Positions 1 through 12,689 are shown, counted from the stretch's first letter. The stretch: DNA of 64,000 nucleotides from SAR202 cluster bacterium bin127 (GCA_002239045.1 MPNN01000002.1:62001-126000), one strand, 5' to 3'. Made by a program: numbers and translations. Notes: generated from the letters alone by a model not told the origin.

Positions 1-57
1 GGTGGTAGACTGCGCGTACCAAACGACTCTAAAACCGTTGCTCAAGGAGGCACCGCG

Positions 58-546
58 ATGGATGGAATGAAGAGTTACATGGTTCGATTGGGCTCGCTCG
101 AGTTAATCACTGTGATCTTTTGGATGCTGTTCTGGCTTGCGAACGGATTGGCGAAGCTGATACCAGGCGTTCACATTGGCGTGAAGTTTGCGGAGAAGGG
201 CAACCCGTTCACCGGGGCGTTGGACAAGATGGGTTGGGGCACTGGACTGGGCGATTTCGCCTATTACTTCACGGGCGTGTTCGAATTGATCGTCGGGATA
301 ATCTTCCTGTGGGGATTGATCCAGTTCATCATGGGCAGCGGTTCGGCGGCTCGCAGACCTTGGATCCTGTTCGGGTTGTTCTTGAGCGCGGTCATCTTCA
401 CGGTGTTTACGTTCCAGAACGTCGTCACAGCTGCTCGTCCTACACCGTTGGTTTGGCACATGGTGTACTTCGCGGCGGTCGGCGTGTCATGGGCCGTGAT
501 CATCGGACAAGGCATGTGGGCAAGCTCGGCTGGCGACGATAGTTAG
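58..546 (+). CDS. Small integral membrane protein, DoxX-like
   Basis: 162 aa ORF with several hydrophobic segments; RBS-like aaggaggc upstream of ATG. Confidence 0.6.
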   Translation: MDGMKSYMVRLGSLELITVIFWMLFWLANGLAKLIPGVHIGVKFAEKGNPFTGALDKMGWGTGLGDFAYYFTGVFELIVGIIFLWGLIQFIMGSGSAARRPWILFGLFLSAVIFTVFTFQNVVTAARPTPLVWHMVYFAAVGVSWAVIIGQGMWASSAGDDS

Positions 547-626
547 CTGCCAGCGCTCGCGTCAGACGCGCCGATTCCTCAGTTCATGGGGATCGGTCGA
601 TCTGGCATGAGTTCTTCAACAAAAAA

Positions 627-654
627 TCCCCTCTCCCTGCGCCGGGAGAGGGGA
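627..654. terminator. GC-rich hairpin between convergent genes (cccctctccc-tgcgcc-gggagagggg)
   Basis: Near-perfect inverted repeat in the convergent intergenic region; preceded by A6. Confidence 0.6.
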
Positions 655-695
655 GGTTCGTTGCGAGGATGTCGACCGGTTGGACGACTCGCCGA

Positions 696-1409
696 TTAAC
701 GCGGGTAGTTGTTGTGCGGATTGAATTTGGACGCTTGGATGGTCATGTTCTGCGCCTGCTGCTGTTTGCGGTCTTCCATGCTCTCGTTGACCATGTCGAT
801 CCCTTGCCGGACCTGCATCAGCGTCTGCGAAAGGCGCTCTTCTAGCCTCATCAGCATGCGCCGGGAGTACTCGTCGGTCTCATTGGTCTGACGATGTGAG
901 CGTTCGTCCGCGTTCTCGACGATTGTGTTGGCTTCGCGTTTGGCTCTGATGAGCAGCTTTTCCGCCTCTTCGCCAGCTTCGTTAATGATGCGCTTGGCTT
1001 CTTCCTTGGAGGCGTTTACGACCGACGTCTGGTCGATCGTCTCCATCGCCTTCTTGCGGGCTTGGGCGAGAATGATGTCGCGCTCCTCTTCGGCGCGCTG
1101 CCGGAGTTGCTCTGCCTCGCTCATGGCGTCGTTTCTGGCAGTTTGCATGAAATCTTCGGCGTCGCTGAGCATTTGATCGCGCTTGGTTACGATCTGGTCG
1201 GACAGCGATGTGACCTTGGGCAGTTCTCGCTTGAGTTCCTCGATGAGACCCAATGTTTCATCTGACCGAACGAGACTGCGCCCGGTGGCACGCACGCGGT
1301 TGTCCTCGACCGAATTGGATATACGAGAAAGCAATTCGTAGATGACCGGCTGAGCCGAAACGAATTCGCTGCTTTCTGAGTTAAAGCTAACGCGGGTTTC
1401 AAGGGCCAT
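696..1409 (-). CDS. Coiled-coil protein, DivIVA / F0F1 subunit b-like
   Basis: 237 aa, long Glu/Arg/Ala-rich heptad-like region. Confidence 0.6.
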   Translation of the reverse strand: MALETRVSFNSESSEFVSAQPVIYELLSRISNSVEDNRVRATGRSLVRSDETLGLIEELKRELPKVTSLSDQIVTKRDQMLSDAEDFMQTARNDAMSEAEQLRQRAEEERDIILAQARKKAMETIDQTSVVNASKEEAKRIINEAGEEAEKLLIRAKREANTIVENADERSHRQTNETDEYSRRMLMRLEERLSQTLMQVRQGIDMVNESMEDRKQQQAQNMTIQASKFNPHNNYPR

Positions 1410-1485
1410 TTTGTTCTCCTTGTGCTTCAGTTCGGTTGTCCGACTGCACTGATTGTGGTTACTTAGAAATCGTTAGTTTCGGTAG

Positions 1486-1980
1486 CTAGTTGGGTACAGG
1501 TGCCAGTTTCGCGTTGGTTGGTGCGACAACGTTGGGCGGAACCAGGCCAGAGATTTCTCCGCCGAGTGCCGCGATCTCTTTGACGCGGGACGAGCTGACG
1601 TATTGGTTCTCGATCGATGAGAAGAGGCATACGGTTTCGATGTCGTCGTCGAGGTGACGGTTCATGAGTGCCATGGCGCCCTCATATTCAAAGTCACTTG
1701 TGATTCTAAGCCCCCGAACGATCGCCTTGGCACCGGTTTGGCGCGCAAAATCCACGGTCAGTCCACTGAATGTCATGACCTCGACGTTTGCGGATTTGTC
1801 GATGGCTTCTTGGAACATATCGACGCGTTGTTGGACAGTGAACGTGACGCTCTTTTGAGATCCTTCGTAGATTGCGACGATGAGCAGATCAAACAGCGCG
1901 GCGGCGCGGCGCACGACATCGGTGTGTCCGTTCGTAACAGGGTCAAAGGTGCCGGGGTACAAGGCTGTCACTGTGCTCAT
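1486..1980 (-). CDS. coaD: Phosphopantetheine adenylyltransferase
   Basis: ALYPGTFDPVTNGHTDVVRRA nucleotidyltransferase motif; 164 aa; ISS..VKE C-terminal motif. Confidence 0.95.
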   Translation of the reverse strand: MSTVTALYPGTFDPVTNGHTDVVRRAAALFDLLIVAIYEGSQKSVTFTVQQRVDMFQEAIDKSANVEVMTFSGLTVDFARQTGAKAIVRGLRITSDFEYEGAMALMNRHLDDDIETVCLFSSIENQYVSSSRVKEIAALGGEISGLVPPNVVAPTNAKLAPVPN

Positions 1981-2663
1981 GTTTGGTTATCTTCGAGATC
2001 GGGAAATCGGTAGACGGTGATGGTTGAGTCGCCGTATCTTCTTCGGTTAACTGCAATTGCTCCAGATATTCTGTCGGGTAGTGGTTTGCGTGTTGCGTGC
2101 TCTGCGATGATCCAAGCGTTGGGGTTGAGTAGGTCGTGTGATTGGAGTCCGGTTAGGAGTTCTTCCCAAGGATCAAGTTCGTATGGTGGGTCTGCGAAGA
2201 CTAAGTCGTATCTTCTGCCGGTCAACTTGGCAAAGACTTTGACGGCGTCGGCTCGGTGTGTCGAAGCTTTTTCACTGACACCCCTATTTTGGATCTCCCT
2301 CTTGATTTCGGCGTTTCTTCTGTGGTCGAACTCTACGAAGTCGACAATTTCGGCGCCGTGTTCCAACAGATCGAAACCTACGGAGCCAGTTCCAGCATAG
2401 AGTTCAAGAACTGCCAAACCAAGTGCGCCGTTGGGACCCAACATCGAGATGATCGCTGATCGGGTCCTCGATGATGTCGGCCTTAATCCGAATCTCGCTC
2501 TTCGTATATTCCTATTGCGGTGTTTCACTCCTCGTGCGCTTAGCTGGCGCGGTATTGGGGTCGCAGATTCACTGGATGTGAATGCGTTGCTTACGATTAT
2601 GCGGAATCGGGTGATGTGCCTTTCAATGATGCGCGGTGCGATTAGTGGCGTTTCTGCCAGCAT
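1977..2663 (-). CDS. rsmD: 16S rRNA (guanine966-N2)-methyltransferase
   Basis: LRPTSSRTRSAIISML, ELYAGTGSVGFDLLEHGA, FADPPYE motifs; adjacent to coaD; true start may be internal. Confidence 0.88.
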   Translation of the reverse strand: MLAETPLIAPRIIERHITRFRIIVSNAFTSSESATPIPRQLSARGVKHRNRNIRRARFGLRPTSSRTRSAIISMLGPNGALGLAVLELYAGTGSVGFDLLEHGAEIVDFVEFDHRRNAEIKREIQNRGVSEKASTHRADAVKVFAKLTGRRYDLVFADPPYELDPWEELLTGLQSHDLLNPNAWIIAEHATRKPLPDRISGAIAVNRRRYGDSTITVYRFPDLEDNQT

Positions 2664-2737
2664 CTTGAGAACCGTTCAGCATCTGTAAGATTGATTCCAT
2701 TGGCTATGCGCTCGATTGGACAGATGAAAGGTCGAAA

Positions 2738-4291
2738 TTGAACCAGACTTCGGAAAATTCGGGGACCTCACCGGAATCTGGTGACAACGTCGGGTATTCA
2801 CGTCTGGAACTCGACCGACTGCGGAAAATCGACCGACTGCGCGAATTGGGGATAGACCCTTTTCCGGCGCGCGTAAAGAGAAGTCATTCGCTCGCCGAAG
2901 CCGTCGAACTTTTCGAAGCACATGAAGCCGCAACGGAGGGCGATGAAGGCGCAACTCAAGCTCGCACGGACGCAGTGAGGGTTGCTGGTCGAGTGATGGC
3001 GCGGCGCGGGATGGGCAAGATGTCGTTCTTGGACGTGCGCGATGGCAGCGGTCAAATCCAAGTTCAGGCGCGGGCCGATGTGCTCGCCGACGATTTCGGG
3101 TTGCTCGAACTACTGGACATCGGAGACTTCGTTTCCGTTTCGGGGCCCGTGATCCGGACTCGGCGGGGACAGATTTCGGTGGAAGCCCAATCGTTCGGGA
3201 TTATTTCTAAGTCGATGCGACCTCTGCCCGAGAAGTGGCACGGTTTACAGGATGCCGAGACGCGCGTTCGGCAGCGGTACCTTGATCTTTTGTCGAATGA
3301 ACGCGCCGTTCAAAACGCTCGTGCGCGCTCGCAGGTCGCTTCCGCAGTCCGCCGATTTATGGAGAGCCGCGGATTCATCGAGGTCGAAACCCCGATATTG
3401 GTGCCGATCGCGGCCGGTGGTTTCGCTGAGCCATTCGAAACACACCACAACGCGTTGGGACGGGATTTGTTCTTGCGCATCGCCACGGAGTTGTACCTAA
3501 AGCAGTTAGTCGTGGGCGGGTTGGACAAGGTTTTCGAAGTCGGCAAGATATTCCGCAATGAAGGTATCGATGCGGATCACAATCCCGAGTTCACGACGAT
3601 GGAAAGCTACGAGGCGTACGCCGATTACAACGATGTGATGCGGATGACGGAGGACTTGGTCGCGTATGTGGCTATGGAGGTGAACGGTGATACAGTGGTT
3701 CCGGTTCCGGATGGTGAGGATGGTGCGACGATTGACTTGGCACCGCCTTGGCCTCGGGTCGATTTGAGGCAAGCGATCATTGACGTTTCGGGCATCGATT
3801 TCCGCGAGTGTTCGAATCGTGAAGCTTTGGCCTCCGCGATGCACGAGCGCGGGATGCACGTCGAGCCGAATTCGACTTGGCAGCAGTTGTTGGACAAGGT
3901 GATATCCGCATCGCTCGAGCCGACATTGGTCGCGCCAACTTTCTTGGTAGATTATCCATTGGCCATGTCACCATTGGCGAAGAAGAAACCGGGGCATCAA
4001 GACATCGTGGAGCGCTTCGAAGCGTTCGTGTTGGGTCGTGAGTTGGCGAACGCGTTCACTGAGTTGAACGACCCGGTCGACCAGCGCGAACGGTTTGAAG
4101 AACAGGAACGGCAAAGGGACGAGTTCGATGATGTTGAAGCGGACCGGTTGGACGAGTCGTTTTTGCTAGCGGTGGAGCACGGATTGCCGCCGACAGGTGG
4201 GCTTGGAATCGGGATTGACCGATTGGCGATGCTTGTGACCGGCGAGAGTTCGATACGAGAAGTGACGCTGTTCCCGCAGTTGAGATCTTGA
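2738..4291 (+). CDS. lysS: Lysyl-tRNA synthetase, class II
   Basis: Class II motifs [18 protein letters not shown] and [15 protein letters not shown] start in track. Confidence 0.96.
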   Translation: MNQTSENSGTSPESGDNVGYSRLELDRLRKIDRLRELGIDPFPARVKRSHSLAEAVELFEAHEAATEGDEGATQARTDAVRVAGRVMARRGMGKMSFLDVRDGSGQIQVQARADVLADDFGLLELLDIGDFVSVSGPVIRTRRGQISVEAQSFGIISKSMRPLPEKWHGLQDAETRVRQRYLDLLSNERAVQNARARSQVASAVRRFMESRGFIEVETPILVPIAAGGFAEPFETHHNALGRDLFLRIATELYLKQLVVGGLDKVFEVGKIFRNEGIDADHNPEFTTMESYEAYADYNDVMRMTEDLVAYVAMEVNGDTVVPVPDGEDGATIDLAPPWPRVDLRQAIIDVSGIDFRECSNREALASAMHERGMHVEPNSTWQQLLDKVISASLEPTLVAPTFLVDYPLAMSPLAKKKPGHQDIVERFEAFVLGRELANAFTELNDPVDQRERFEEQERQRDEFDDVEADRLDESFLLAVEHGLPPTGGLGIGIDRLAMLVTGESSIREVTLFPQLRS

Positions 4292-4303
4292 GGACTTGAA
4301 GCG

Positions 4304-5569
4304 ATGTTGGATCTACGCAGGATAGTGAACGACACGGATGCCGTCCGCGCTGGTCTCGCCAAGCGAGGCGAAGAGGATGCGCCGATCGACGCGATTATCG
4401 AGTTGGATGAGCGACGCCGGTCGTTAATTCAACAAACGGACTCGGCACGCCATTTTCGCAACGAGGTTTCACGGCGAATAGGCGAGGAGAAGCGACGTCC
4501 GACAGACGATGAGATTCAGCAGATGCGGGCGACGGGTGACCGGATATCTGCTCTTGAGGATGAGGCACGAACGGTGGAAACCGATTTGCGTGTTTTGATG
4601 CTGGGATTGCCTAACTTGCCGCTTGAAGACGTGCCCGATGGATTGGACGAGACGTTCAACGAGATTGTTAGCGAGGTCGAACCACCTCCTGCGCGTGAAT
4701 GGGACACGCCGCACTGGGATGTCGGCGAACGGCTCGGCATCATCGACATGGAAAGTGCGGCAAACATCTCGGGCAGCCGGTTTTACATGTTGCGAGGGCC
4801 GGGTGCGAGACTGCATAGAGCGATCGTCGGTTGGTTGCTGGATACGTTGGTAGATGAGTTTGGGTACGAAGAGACGAATCCGCCGTATCTGGTGCGCGAG
4901 GAGGCGTTGGTCGGAACCGGGAATTTGCCGAAGTTTGCCGATGATTTGTATCGGGACGAAGATGCCGGTCTGTGGATGATCCCGACGTCAGAGGTATCGC
5001 TGAACGCGATCCATCAAGGCAACATCATCGATGGTGATTTGCCGCTCAAATACTGCGCGCACACACCTTGTTTCCGCAAGGAGCATGCGGCGGCGGGCCG
5101 GGATGTTCGCGGGATGAAACGCGTGAAGCAGTTCGAGAAGGTGGAGATGTTCCGGTTTGTGGAGCCTGACGAATCGGAAGCCGCATTGGAGGAAATGATC
5201 GAGATTTCGCTGGAGCTGTGTCGGCGGTTGGGGTTTACGACCCGGTTGCTGAAACTCTGCGCGGGCGATATCGCATTTCAATCGGCAAAGACCTACGACA
5301 TCGAGGTTTGGTCACCTGGGGCTCAGGAGTGGCTTGAGATCAGTTCGCTGTCTACCTGCACAGATTTCCAAGCGCGACGGAATAATACGCGTTATCGACC
5401 CAAGGTAGGAAGCGGTACGCGGTTCCCACACACCTTGAACGGGTCGGCTTTGGGAATGCCGCGGACGTTTATCGCCGTTCTGGAAAATGGGTTGCAGGCG
5501 GATGGGAGTGTGGTGTTGCCGGAGGTGCTTTGGGGGCGGATGGGGGTTGATAGGATTGGATCTTGTTAA
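4304..5569 (+). CDS. serS: Seryl-tRNA synthetase
   Basis: MLDLRRIVND N-terminal coiled coil; TSEVSLNAIH, FRKEHAAAGRDVRGMKRVKQFEKVEMF, NGSALGMPRTFIAVLEN. Confidence 0.96.
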   Translation: MLDLRRIVNDTDAVRAGLAKRGEEDAPIDAIIELDERRRSLIQQTDSARHFRNEVSRRIGEEKRRPTDDEIQQMRATGDRISALEDEARTVETDLRVLMLGLPNLPLEDVPDGLDETFNEIVSEVEPPPAREWDTPHWDVGERLGIIDMESAANISGSRFYMLRGPGARLHRAIVGWLLDTLVDEFGYEETNPPYLVREEALVGTGNLPKFADDLYRDEDAGLWMIPTSEVSLNAIHQGNIIDGDLPLKYCAHTPCFRKEHAAAGRDVRGMKRVKQFEKVEMFRFVEPDESEAALEEMIEISLELCRRLGFTTRLLKLCAGDIAFQSAKTYDIEVWSPGAQEWLEISSLSTCTDFQARRNNTRYRPKVGSGTRFPHTLNGSALGMPRTFIAVLENGLQADGSVVLPEVLWGRMGVDRIGSC

Positions 5570-5599
5570 TGGTTTTGGAGTTTGTTTTGAGAGTAGAGC

Positions 5600-6631
5600 A
5601 TGACGAGATTTGTCGAACAGTTCGATCCTAAAGAGATTGATGCAGCGGGGCGCGTATTGGCGAACGTGCAGGAGGTAGGCGAAGAGGATAGCGAGTGGTT
5701 TGAGGCATTTAGGTTAGTCAGTGATTGGCGCGCGGTTCACGCAGCACCGTTGAAGACGTTTCGCAACAGGCTCGGGCGTCGAGTCGGACGGCGTGGGACC
5801 GTCGCGCAACGGTTGAAGCGGATGCCGACGATCATCTCAAAACTTGAGAGATTGCCGCGGCTGAAGTTGTCAAAGGTGCAAGACATCGGGGGGTGCAGAG
5901 CAATCGTCCCTACGACGAATGACGCGTTCCGGCACGCGACGGAATTGCTTGATAGCCGAGTCCGACATCGGCTAGTTCGTTACCGAGATTACATTGAACG
6001 GCCTCGATCGTCTGGATACCGCAGCCTGCACCTGATTTATTCGTATAACAGCGAAAAATCAGCTATTTGGAACGGCCTGAACACCGAAATTCAGATTCGT
6101 TCCAGATTGCAACACCAATGGGCAACCGCGGTGGAGGTCGTTGGATTTTTCACGGAAAACGATCTCAAGTCGAGTTCAGGCGACGCGAAATGGTTGCGTT
6201 TTTTTGCGTTGATGAGTTCCGCAATTTCGCGCCTGGAAGATATGCCAATCGTTCCCGACACGCCGGGAAACGAGTCAGACTTAGTGCATGAGGTCAGCGC
6301 ACTTGCGACCGAACTTGAAGTGACAAAACAACTGAATGCTTTTAGAGCGATTACCGGAGGAATACGGCATTTTCAAGGTTTTGGTAACCCTTGGATCGTA
6401 TTGGAATTGGATTTGGATGCTCGGAACGTGATGATGCGGCCATTTCGACCGAACGAAGAAGACGCCGCGACGGCTTGGTACGCTGAAAAGGAACTGGAAA
6501 GCCGCGGAATCCGAAACAAACACGTTGTGTTGGTTTCAGCGAGGTCCGTGAATGAACTTCGGCGTGCGTATCCCAATTTTTTCGCGGACTTGAGCGAGTT
6601 CCGTAAATTGGTCGAAGAGACTATTGATTAG
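5600..6631 (+). CDS. RelA/SpoT synthetase-domain protein (no HD hydrolase domain visible)
   Basis: RLKRMPTIISKLER, VQDIGGCRAIV, RPRSSGYRSLHLIYSY, NTEIQIRSRLQHQWA motifs of RelA/SpoT domain. Confidence 0.85.
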   Translation: MTRFVEQFDPKEIDAAGRVLANVQEVGEEDSEWFEAFRLVSDWRAVHAAPLKTFRNRLGRRVGRRGTVAQRLKRMPTIISKLERLPRLKLSKVQDIGGCRAIVPTTNDAFRHATELLDSRVRHRLVRYRDYIERPRSSGYRSLHLIYSYNSEKSAIWNGLNTEIQIRSRLQHQWATAVEVVGFFTENDLKSSSGDAKWLRFFALMSSAISRLEDMPIVPDTPGNESDLVHEVSALATELEVTKQLNAFRAITGGIRHFQGFGNPWIVLELDLDARNVMMRPFRPNEEDAATAWYAEKELESRGIRNKHVVLVSARSVNELRRAYPNFFADLSEFRKLVEETID

Positions 6632-6770
6632 TGTTTGCGGTGGCTTTCGATCCGCGCGTGGCGCGCCGTTGATCCGCTCGGCGCTGTCGAGCCAGTACTT
6701 TTTCGGCGACCCTCTCAAACCTTTGTGAGGGGGTTTCTTGGGATTGGACCTTCTTGGTCTTGACAGCCAT
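6621..6770 (-). CDS. Short basic protein (49 aa), below ORF-track cutoff
   Basis: ATG at 6770 to TAG at 6621: MAVKTKKVQSQETPSQRFERVAEKVLARQRRADQRRATRGSKATANTNQ; in the gap between relA-like gene and pth. Confidence 0.4.
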   Translation of the reverse strand: MAVKTKKVQSQETPSQRFERVAEKVLARQRRADQRRATRGSKATANTNQ

Positions 6771-6864
6771 GTTGAACTTCCAATTTTGGAACTCTGCAGG
6801 ATACTGTACCTTAAATTATCGCATGTTGATGAACGGAGCGATTTTGTTGGTGCTAAGTGCCTGT

Positions 6865-9638
<2,774 letters not shown>

Positions 9639-9699
9639 TCAGATTCTAGCAATCCGCACAGCGATAGAATCGAATCATCAAGCTCCCGTCAAACCCCGC

Positions 9700-9789
9700 G
9701 GAGGGGTGGCAGAGCGGTTTAATGCGCTGGTTTTGAAAACCAGTGTCACTTCACGGTGACCGCAGGTTCGAATCCTGTCCCCTCCGCCA
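9700..9789 (+). tRNA. tRNA-Ser (anticodon TGA), CCA encoded
   Basis: Acceptor ggagggg/cccctcc, anticodon loop tttgaaa closed by ctggt/accag, long variable arm, T-arm gcaggttcgaatcctgt, terminal gCCA. Confidence 0.95.
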
Positions 9790-9803
9790 CAACACAACAT
9801 GAC

Positions 9804-10562
9804 ATGCCAGACCTGAACCAATCCGACCGACCCAAAGCAGCTCTGATCATCGGTGCCAAACGTGTCGGCCAAGTTGTCGCACACCGGCTGGCCCAGGATG
9901 GAATCAATCTCGCGATCGCATACCGTAGCAGCGCAGACGAGGCGCAACAACTCGCCGATTCCATCACATCCGTCGATACCACCCTCATCCAAGCCGACCT
10001 CAGCGATGAGCTTCAGGCTAACAGCGCGGTAAAGGAGACCATCGGAGCCCTCGGCGGCATCGACTACGTCATAAACCTTGCCTCTGACTATCCCTACGCA
10101 CCCTTCGACTCGCTCGATGGTGCCGCTTGGGATCGTGCCATGGCCACTGCGAAAGGGTCTTACCTCGTCGGGGTGGAGGCGGCACGAAATATGCGCCGAA
10201 ATCCCGGTCCAAACCGCGGGCACATAATCTTCTTCGGAGATTGGGCAGCCGAAGAGACCCCGTATAACGACTACCTCCCTTACCTCACAGCAAAGGCCGC
10301 CATCCACTTCATGACGAGATGTCTCGCCGCCGAGGTCGCACCCTTCGGAGTACGCGTCAACGCCGTGGCACCGGGTCCTACGATGCGCCCGCCCGAAATC
10401 ACCCCGGTCGATTGGAACCGAGCCATTGCAGCAAAGGCACCACTTCAGCAAGAGTCCTCCGTCAACGACATCGCCGAAATCATTGCAACCCTCTTGCAGA
10501 CTTCCTCCGTTACCGGCGAGATAATCCGCGTCGACTCCGGCCGGCACATACGAGGTGTCTAA
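9804..10562 (+). CDS. SDR-family oxidoreductase (pteridine reductase/FolM-like)
   Basis: ALIIGAKRVGQVVAHRLAQDG nucleotide-binding, YLTAKAAIHFMTRCLAAEVAPFGVRVNAVAPG; start placed after tRNA. Confidence 0.85.
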   Translation: MPDLNQSDRPKAALIIGAKRVGQVVAHRLAQDGINLAIAYRSSADEAQQLADSITSVDTTLIQADLSDELQANSAVKETIGALGGIDYVINLASDYPYAPFDSLDGAAWDRAMATAKGSYLVGVEAARNMRRNPGPNRGHIIFFGDWAAEETPYNDYLPYLTAKAAIHFMTRCLAAEVAPFGVRVNAVAPGPTMRPPEITPVDWNRAIAAKAPLQQESSVNDIAEIIATLLQTSSVTGEIIRVDSGRHIRGV

Positions 10563-10565
10563 TCG

Positions 10566-10991
10566 ATGACCTACAAGGTAACGACCACCATCGACTTCAG
10601 TTACGGGCACCGCCTCCTGAACTACGAGGGCGAGTGCCGACATCTCCATGGCCACAACGGACGCGTCGAAGTAGATATTCAGACTCCAGAGACCGACTAC
10701 CGAGGGATGGTCGTCGACTTCTCCGACGTCAAAGACATTGTCAAAACCTGGATCGACGAAAACCTCGACCACCGGATGATTCTCCACCGCGATGATCCCC
10801 TAGTCGCCGTCCTATCAGAACTCGGTGAAGCCCACTACGTCATCGACTGTAACCCCACGGCCGAGAACCTAGCTGCCCACATCCACGAAATGACTTCCTC
10901 CGATCAACTCCGGATCGACGAGATCCGCCTCTGGGAGACGGCCAACTCCTACGCCACGTACCGGGCTGACACGAACGGACACCAGTCGTGA
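10566..10991 (+). CDS. queD: 6-carboxytetrahydropterin synthase (PTPS/QueD family)
   Basis: FSYGHRLLNYEGECRHLHGHNGRVEVDI zinc-binding His motif; DHRMIL; next to queC. Confidence 0.92.
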   Translation: MTYKVTTTIDFSYGHRLLNYEGECRHLHGHNGRVEVDIQTPETDYRGMVVDFSDVKDIVKTWIDENLDHRMILHRDDPLVAVLSELGEAHYVIDCNPTAENLAAHIHEMTSSDQLRIDEIRLWETANSYATYRADTNGHQS

Positions 10992-11671
10992 ACCCACCCA
11001 CCGCGGTCCTCGCGAGTGGCGGTATGGACAGTTGCGTGCTCCTCGCGAACGTGGCTGAACGCGGCGTTGCGTATCCAATCTACGTTGAAACTGGCATCCC
11101 TTGGGAATGGGCGGAAAAGCGAATGCTGGATAACTTCATCCAAGCCTTAGACAACCCCAACATCAAGCCCGTAACCACGCTCGCGCTCCCGGTCAAAGCA
11201 CTTTACGGTCAATCCCACTGGACCATGTCTGGCGAAACCGTCCCCGAATACGACGCTCCGGACGAGACCGTGTACATTCCAGGTCGCAACATCATCCTCA
11301 TCACCCTCGCCGCAATTTGGTGTTCACTCAACGACGTGCACCGCATCGTCATCGGCTCCCTCGCCGGCAACCCATTCCCCGATGCCACACCAGAGTTCTT
11401 CGAAAGCATCGCCAACTCCAACGGACTTGGGCTTGACCACGACATCGTAGTTGAGGCTCCGATGCGTCATCTACATAAGGAAGACATCCTTGCCGCCAAC
11501 GCGTCGACGCTTCCACTGCATCTCACGTTGACTTGTGCCAACCCGAAAATGGCATGTGGCGACGGAGATGTGATCGTGCACTGTGCCGAATGCAACAAGT
11601 GCCGCGAACGCCACGAAGCGTTCGTCGACGCCAGCATACCCGACAACACACTCTACGCCAAACCGCTATGA
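10988..11671 (+). CDS. queC: 7-cyano-7-deazaguanine synthase
   Basis: VLASGGMDSCVLL PP-loop; YIPGRNIILIT; C-terminal CGDGD..HCAECNKCRER zinc motif. Confidence 0.9.
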   Translation: MNPPTAVLASGGMDSCVLLANVAERGVAYPIYVETGIPWEWAEKRMLDNFIQALDNPNIKPVTTLALPVKALYGQSHWTMSGETVPEYDAPDETVYIPGRNIILITLAAIWCSLNDVHRIVIGSLAGNPFPDATPEFFESIANSNGLGLDHDIVVEAPMRHLHKEDILAANASTLPLHLTLTCANPKMACGDGDVIVHCAECNKCRERHEAFVDASIPDNTLYAKPL

Positions 11672-12480
11672 CTCAATCAGGCGACACTCCCTGGTATGTC
11701 CAATTCTTCAAAGGCGACTACCTCCGCATCTACGGCCATACCCTCCAACAGGACCGAACCGACCTAGAAACACAATTCGCCATCCACGCCTTGGGTCTCG
11801 AACCTCATCACAACGTCTTGGACCTCTGCTGTGGTCAAGGCCGGCACAGCATCGCGCTGGCCAAAACGGGTTTGGAAGTGACGGGTGTCGACCTCAGCGA
11901 GGAGATGCTGGCGATCGCTCGATCGACCGCCGCACAGATAACGTTTGCCCCCGCTCGCGGGGGAAATGCCGAAGGCAAAGGGGGCCTCCAGTTCCAACAA
12001 GCCGACATGCGGCGGCTACCGAATGAATTTAGCGGCAAGTTTGATGCGGTCATCAACATGTTCTCGTCGTTCGGATACCTCGAAACCGAATCCGACGACC
12101 AGCAAGTCCTCCATCAAATCGCTAGGTGCCTCAAACCCGGCGGCAAACTATTGATGGACCTCCTCAACCGGGAGTGGGTGATCATCAACAACGAAGAAAC
12201 CGACTGGCATCGACACGACGACGGGCGGATAGTTCTCGAACGCCGTCAACTCGACCTCCAAACCAGCACCAACCACCTAACTTACACGGAAATTCTTCCG
12301 GACGGATCGCGCAATGAGATGTCGGATCTGCACATGCGGCTCTACAGCTTGACCGAGTTGACGAAGATGCTTGCTGTTGCGGGTCTGAACCTTGAGTACG
12401 TACACGGTGGGTTCCGTGGCGAGGCCTACTCGGTGGACACGCGTCGGATGATCATCGTCGCTGCCAAGCGGGAAGCATGA
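11668..12480 (+). CDS. Class I SAM-dependent methyltransferase
   Basis: VLDLCCGQGRHSIALAKTGLEVTGVDLSEEML, FDAVINMFSSFGYLE; ATGA overlap with queC stop. Confidence 0.85.
   Translation: MTQSGDTPWYVQFFKGDYLRIYGHTLQQDRTDLETQFAIHALGLEPHHNVLDLCCGQGRHSIALAKTGLEVTGVDLSEEMLAIARSTAAQITFAPARGGNAEGKGGLQFQQADMRRLPNEFSGKFDAVINMFSSFGYLETESDDQQVLHQIARCLKPGGKLLMDLLNREWVIINNEETDWHRHDDGRIVLERRQLDLQTSTNHLTYTEILPDGSRNEMSDLHMRLYSLTELTKMLAVAGLNLEYVHGGFRGEAYSVDTRRMIIVAAKREA
11947..11986. repeat. Palindromic GC-rich repeat inside coding sequence
   Basis: gcccccgctcgcgggggaaatgccgaaggcaaagggggcc contains hairpins ccccc/ggggg and tgcc/ggca; in frame in the methyltransferase. Confidence 0.6.
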
Positions 12481-12689
12481 CGCGCGTGTTGAATCTGAAA
12501 CACGACACCAATGCCGACGTCCTTTATTTAAGGCTCGACGACTCGCGCATCATCGAGTCTGAAGAGGTCTCACCCGGGGTCATCCTCGACTACAACGAAT
12601 CCAACGAAGTTGTCGGCATCGAGATGCACTACATCTCCAAACGCTCGTCAAAGCTCGATCTATCTGACATCGAGATCGAATCGGTCTAG
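12477..12689 (+). CDS. DUF2283-family protein
   Basis: DTNADVLYLRLDDSRIIESEEVSPGVILDYNESNEVVGIEM. Confidence 0.8.
   Translation: MTRVLNLKHDTNADVLYLRLDDSRIIESEEVSPGVILDYNESNEVVGIEMHYISKRSSKLDLSDIEIESV

Noticed and set aside
9678-10787. 369-aa minus-strand ORF opposite the tRNA, SDR and queD
   Set aside because: Antisense shadow of well-supported plus-strand genes and the tRNA; no recognisable family.
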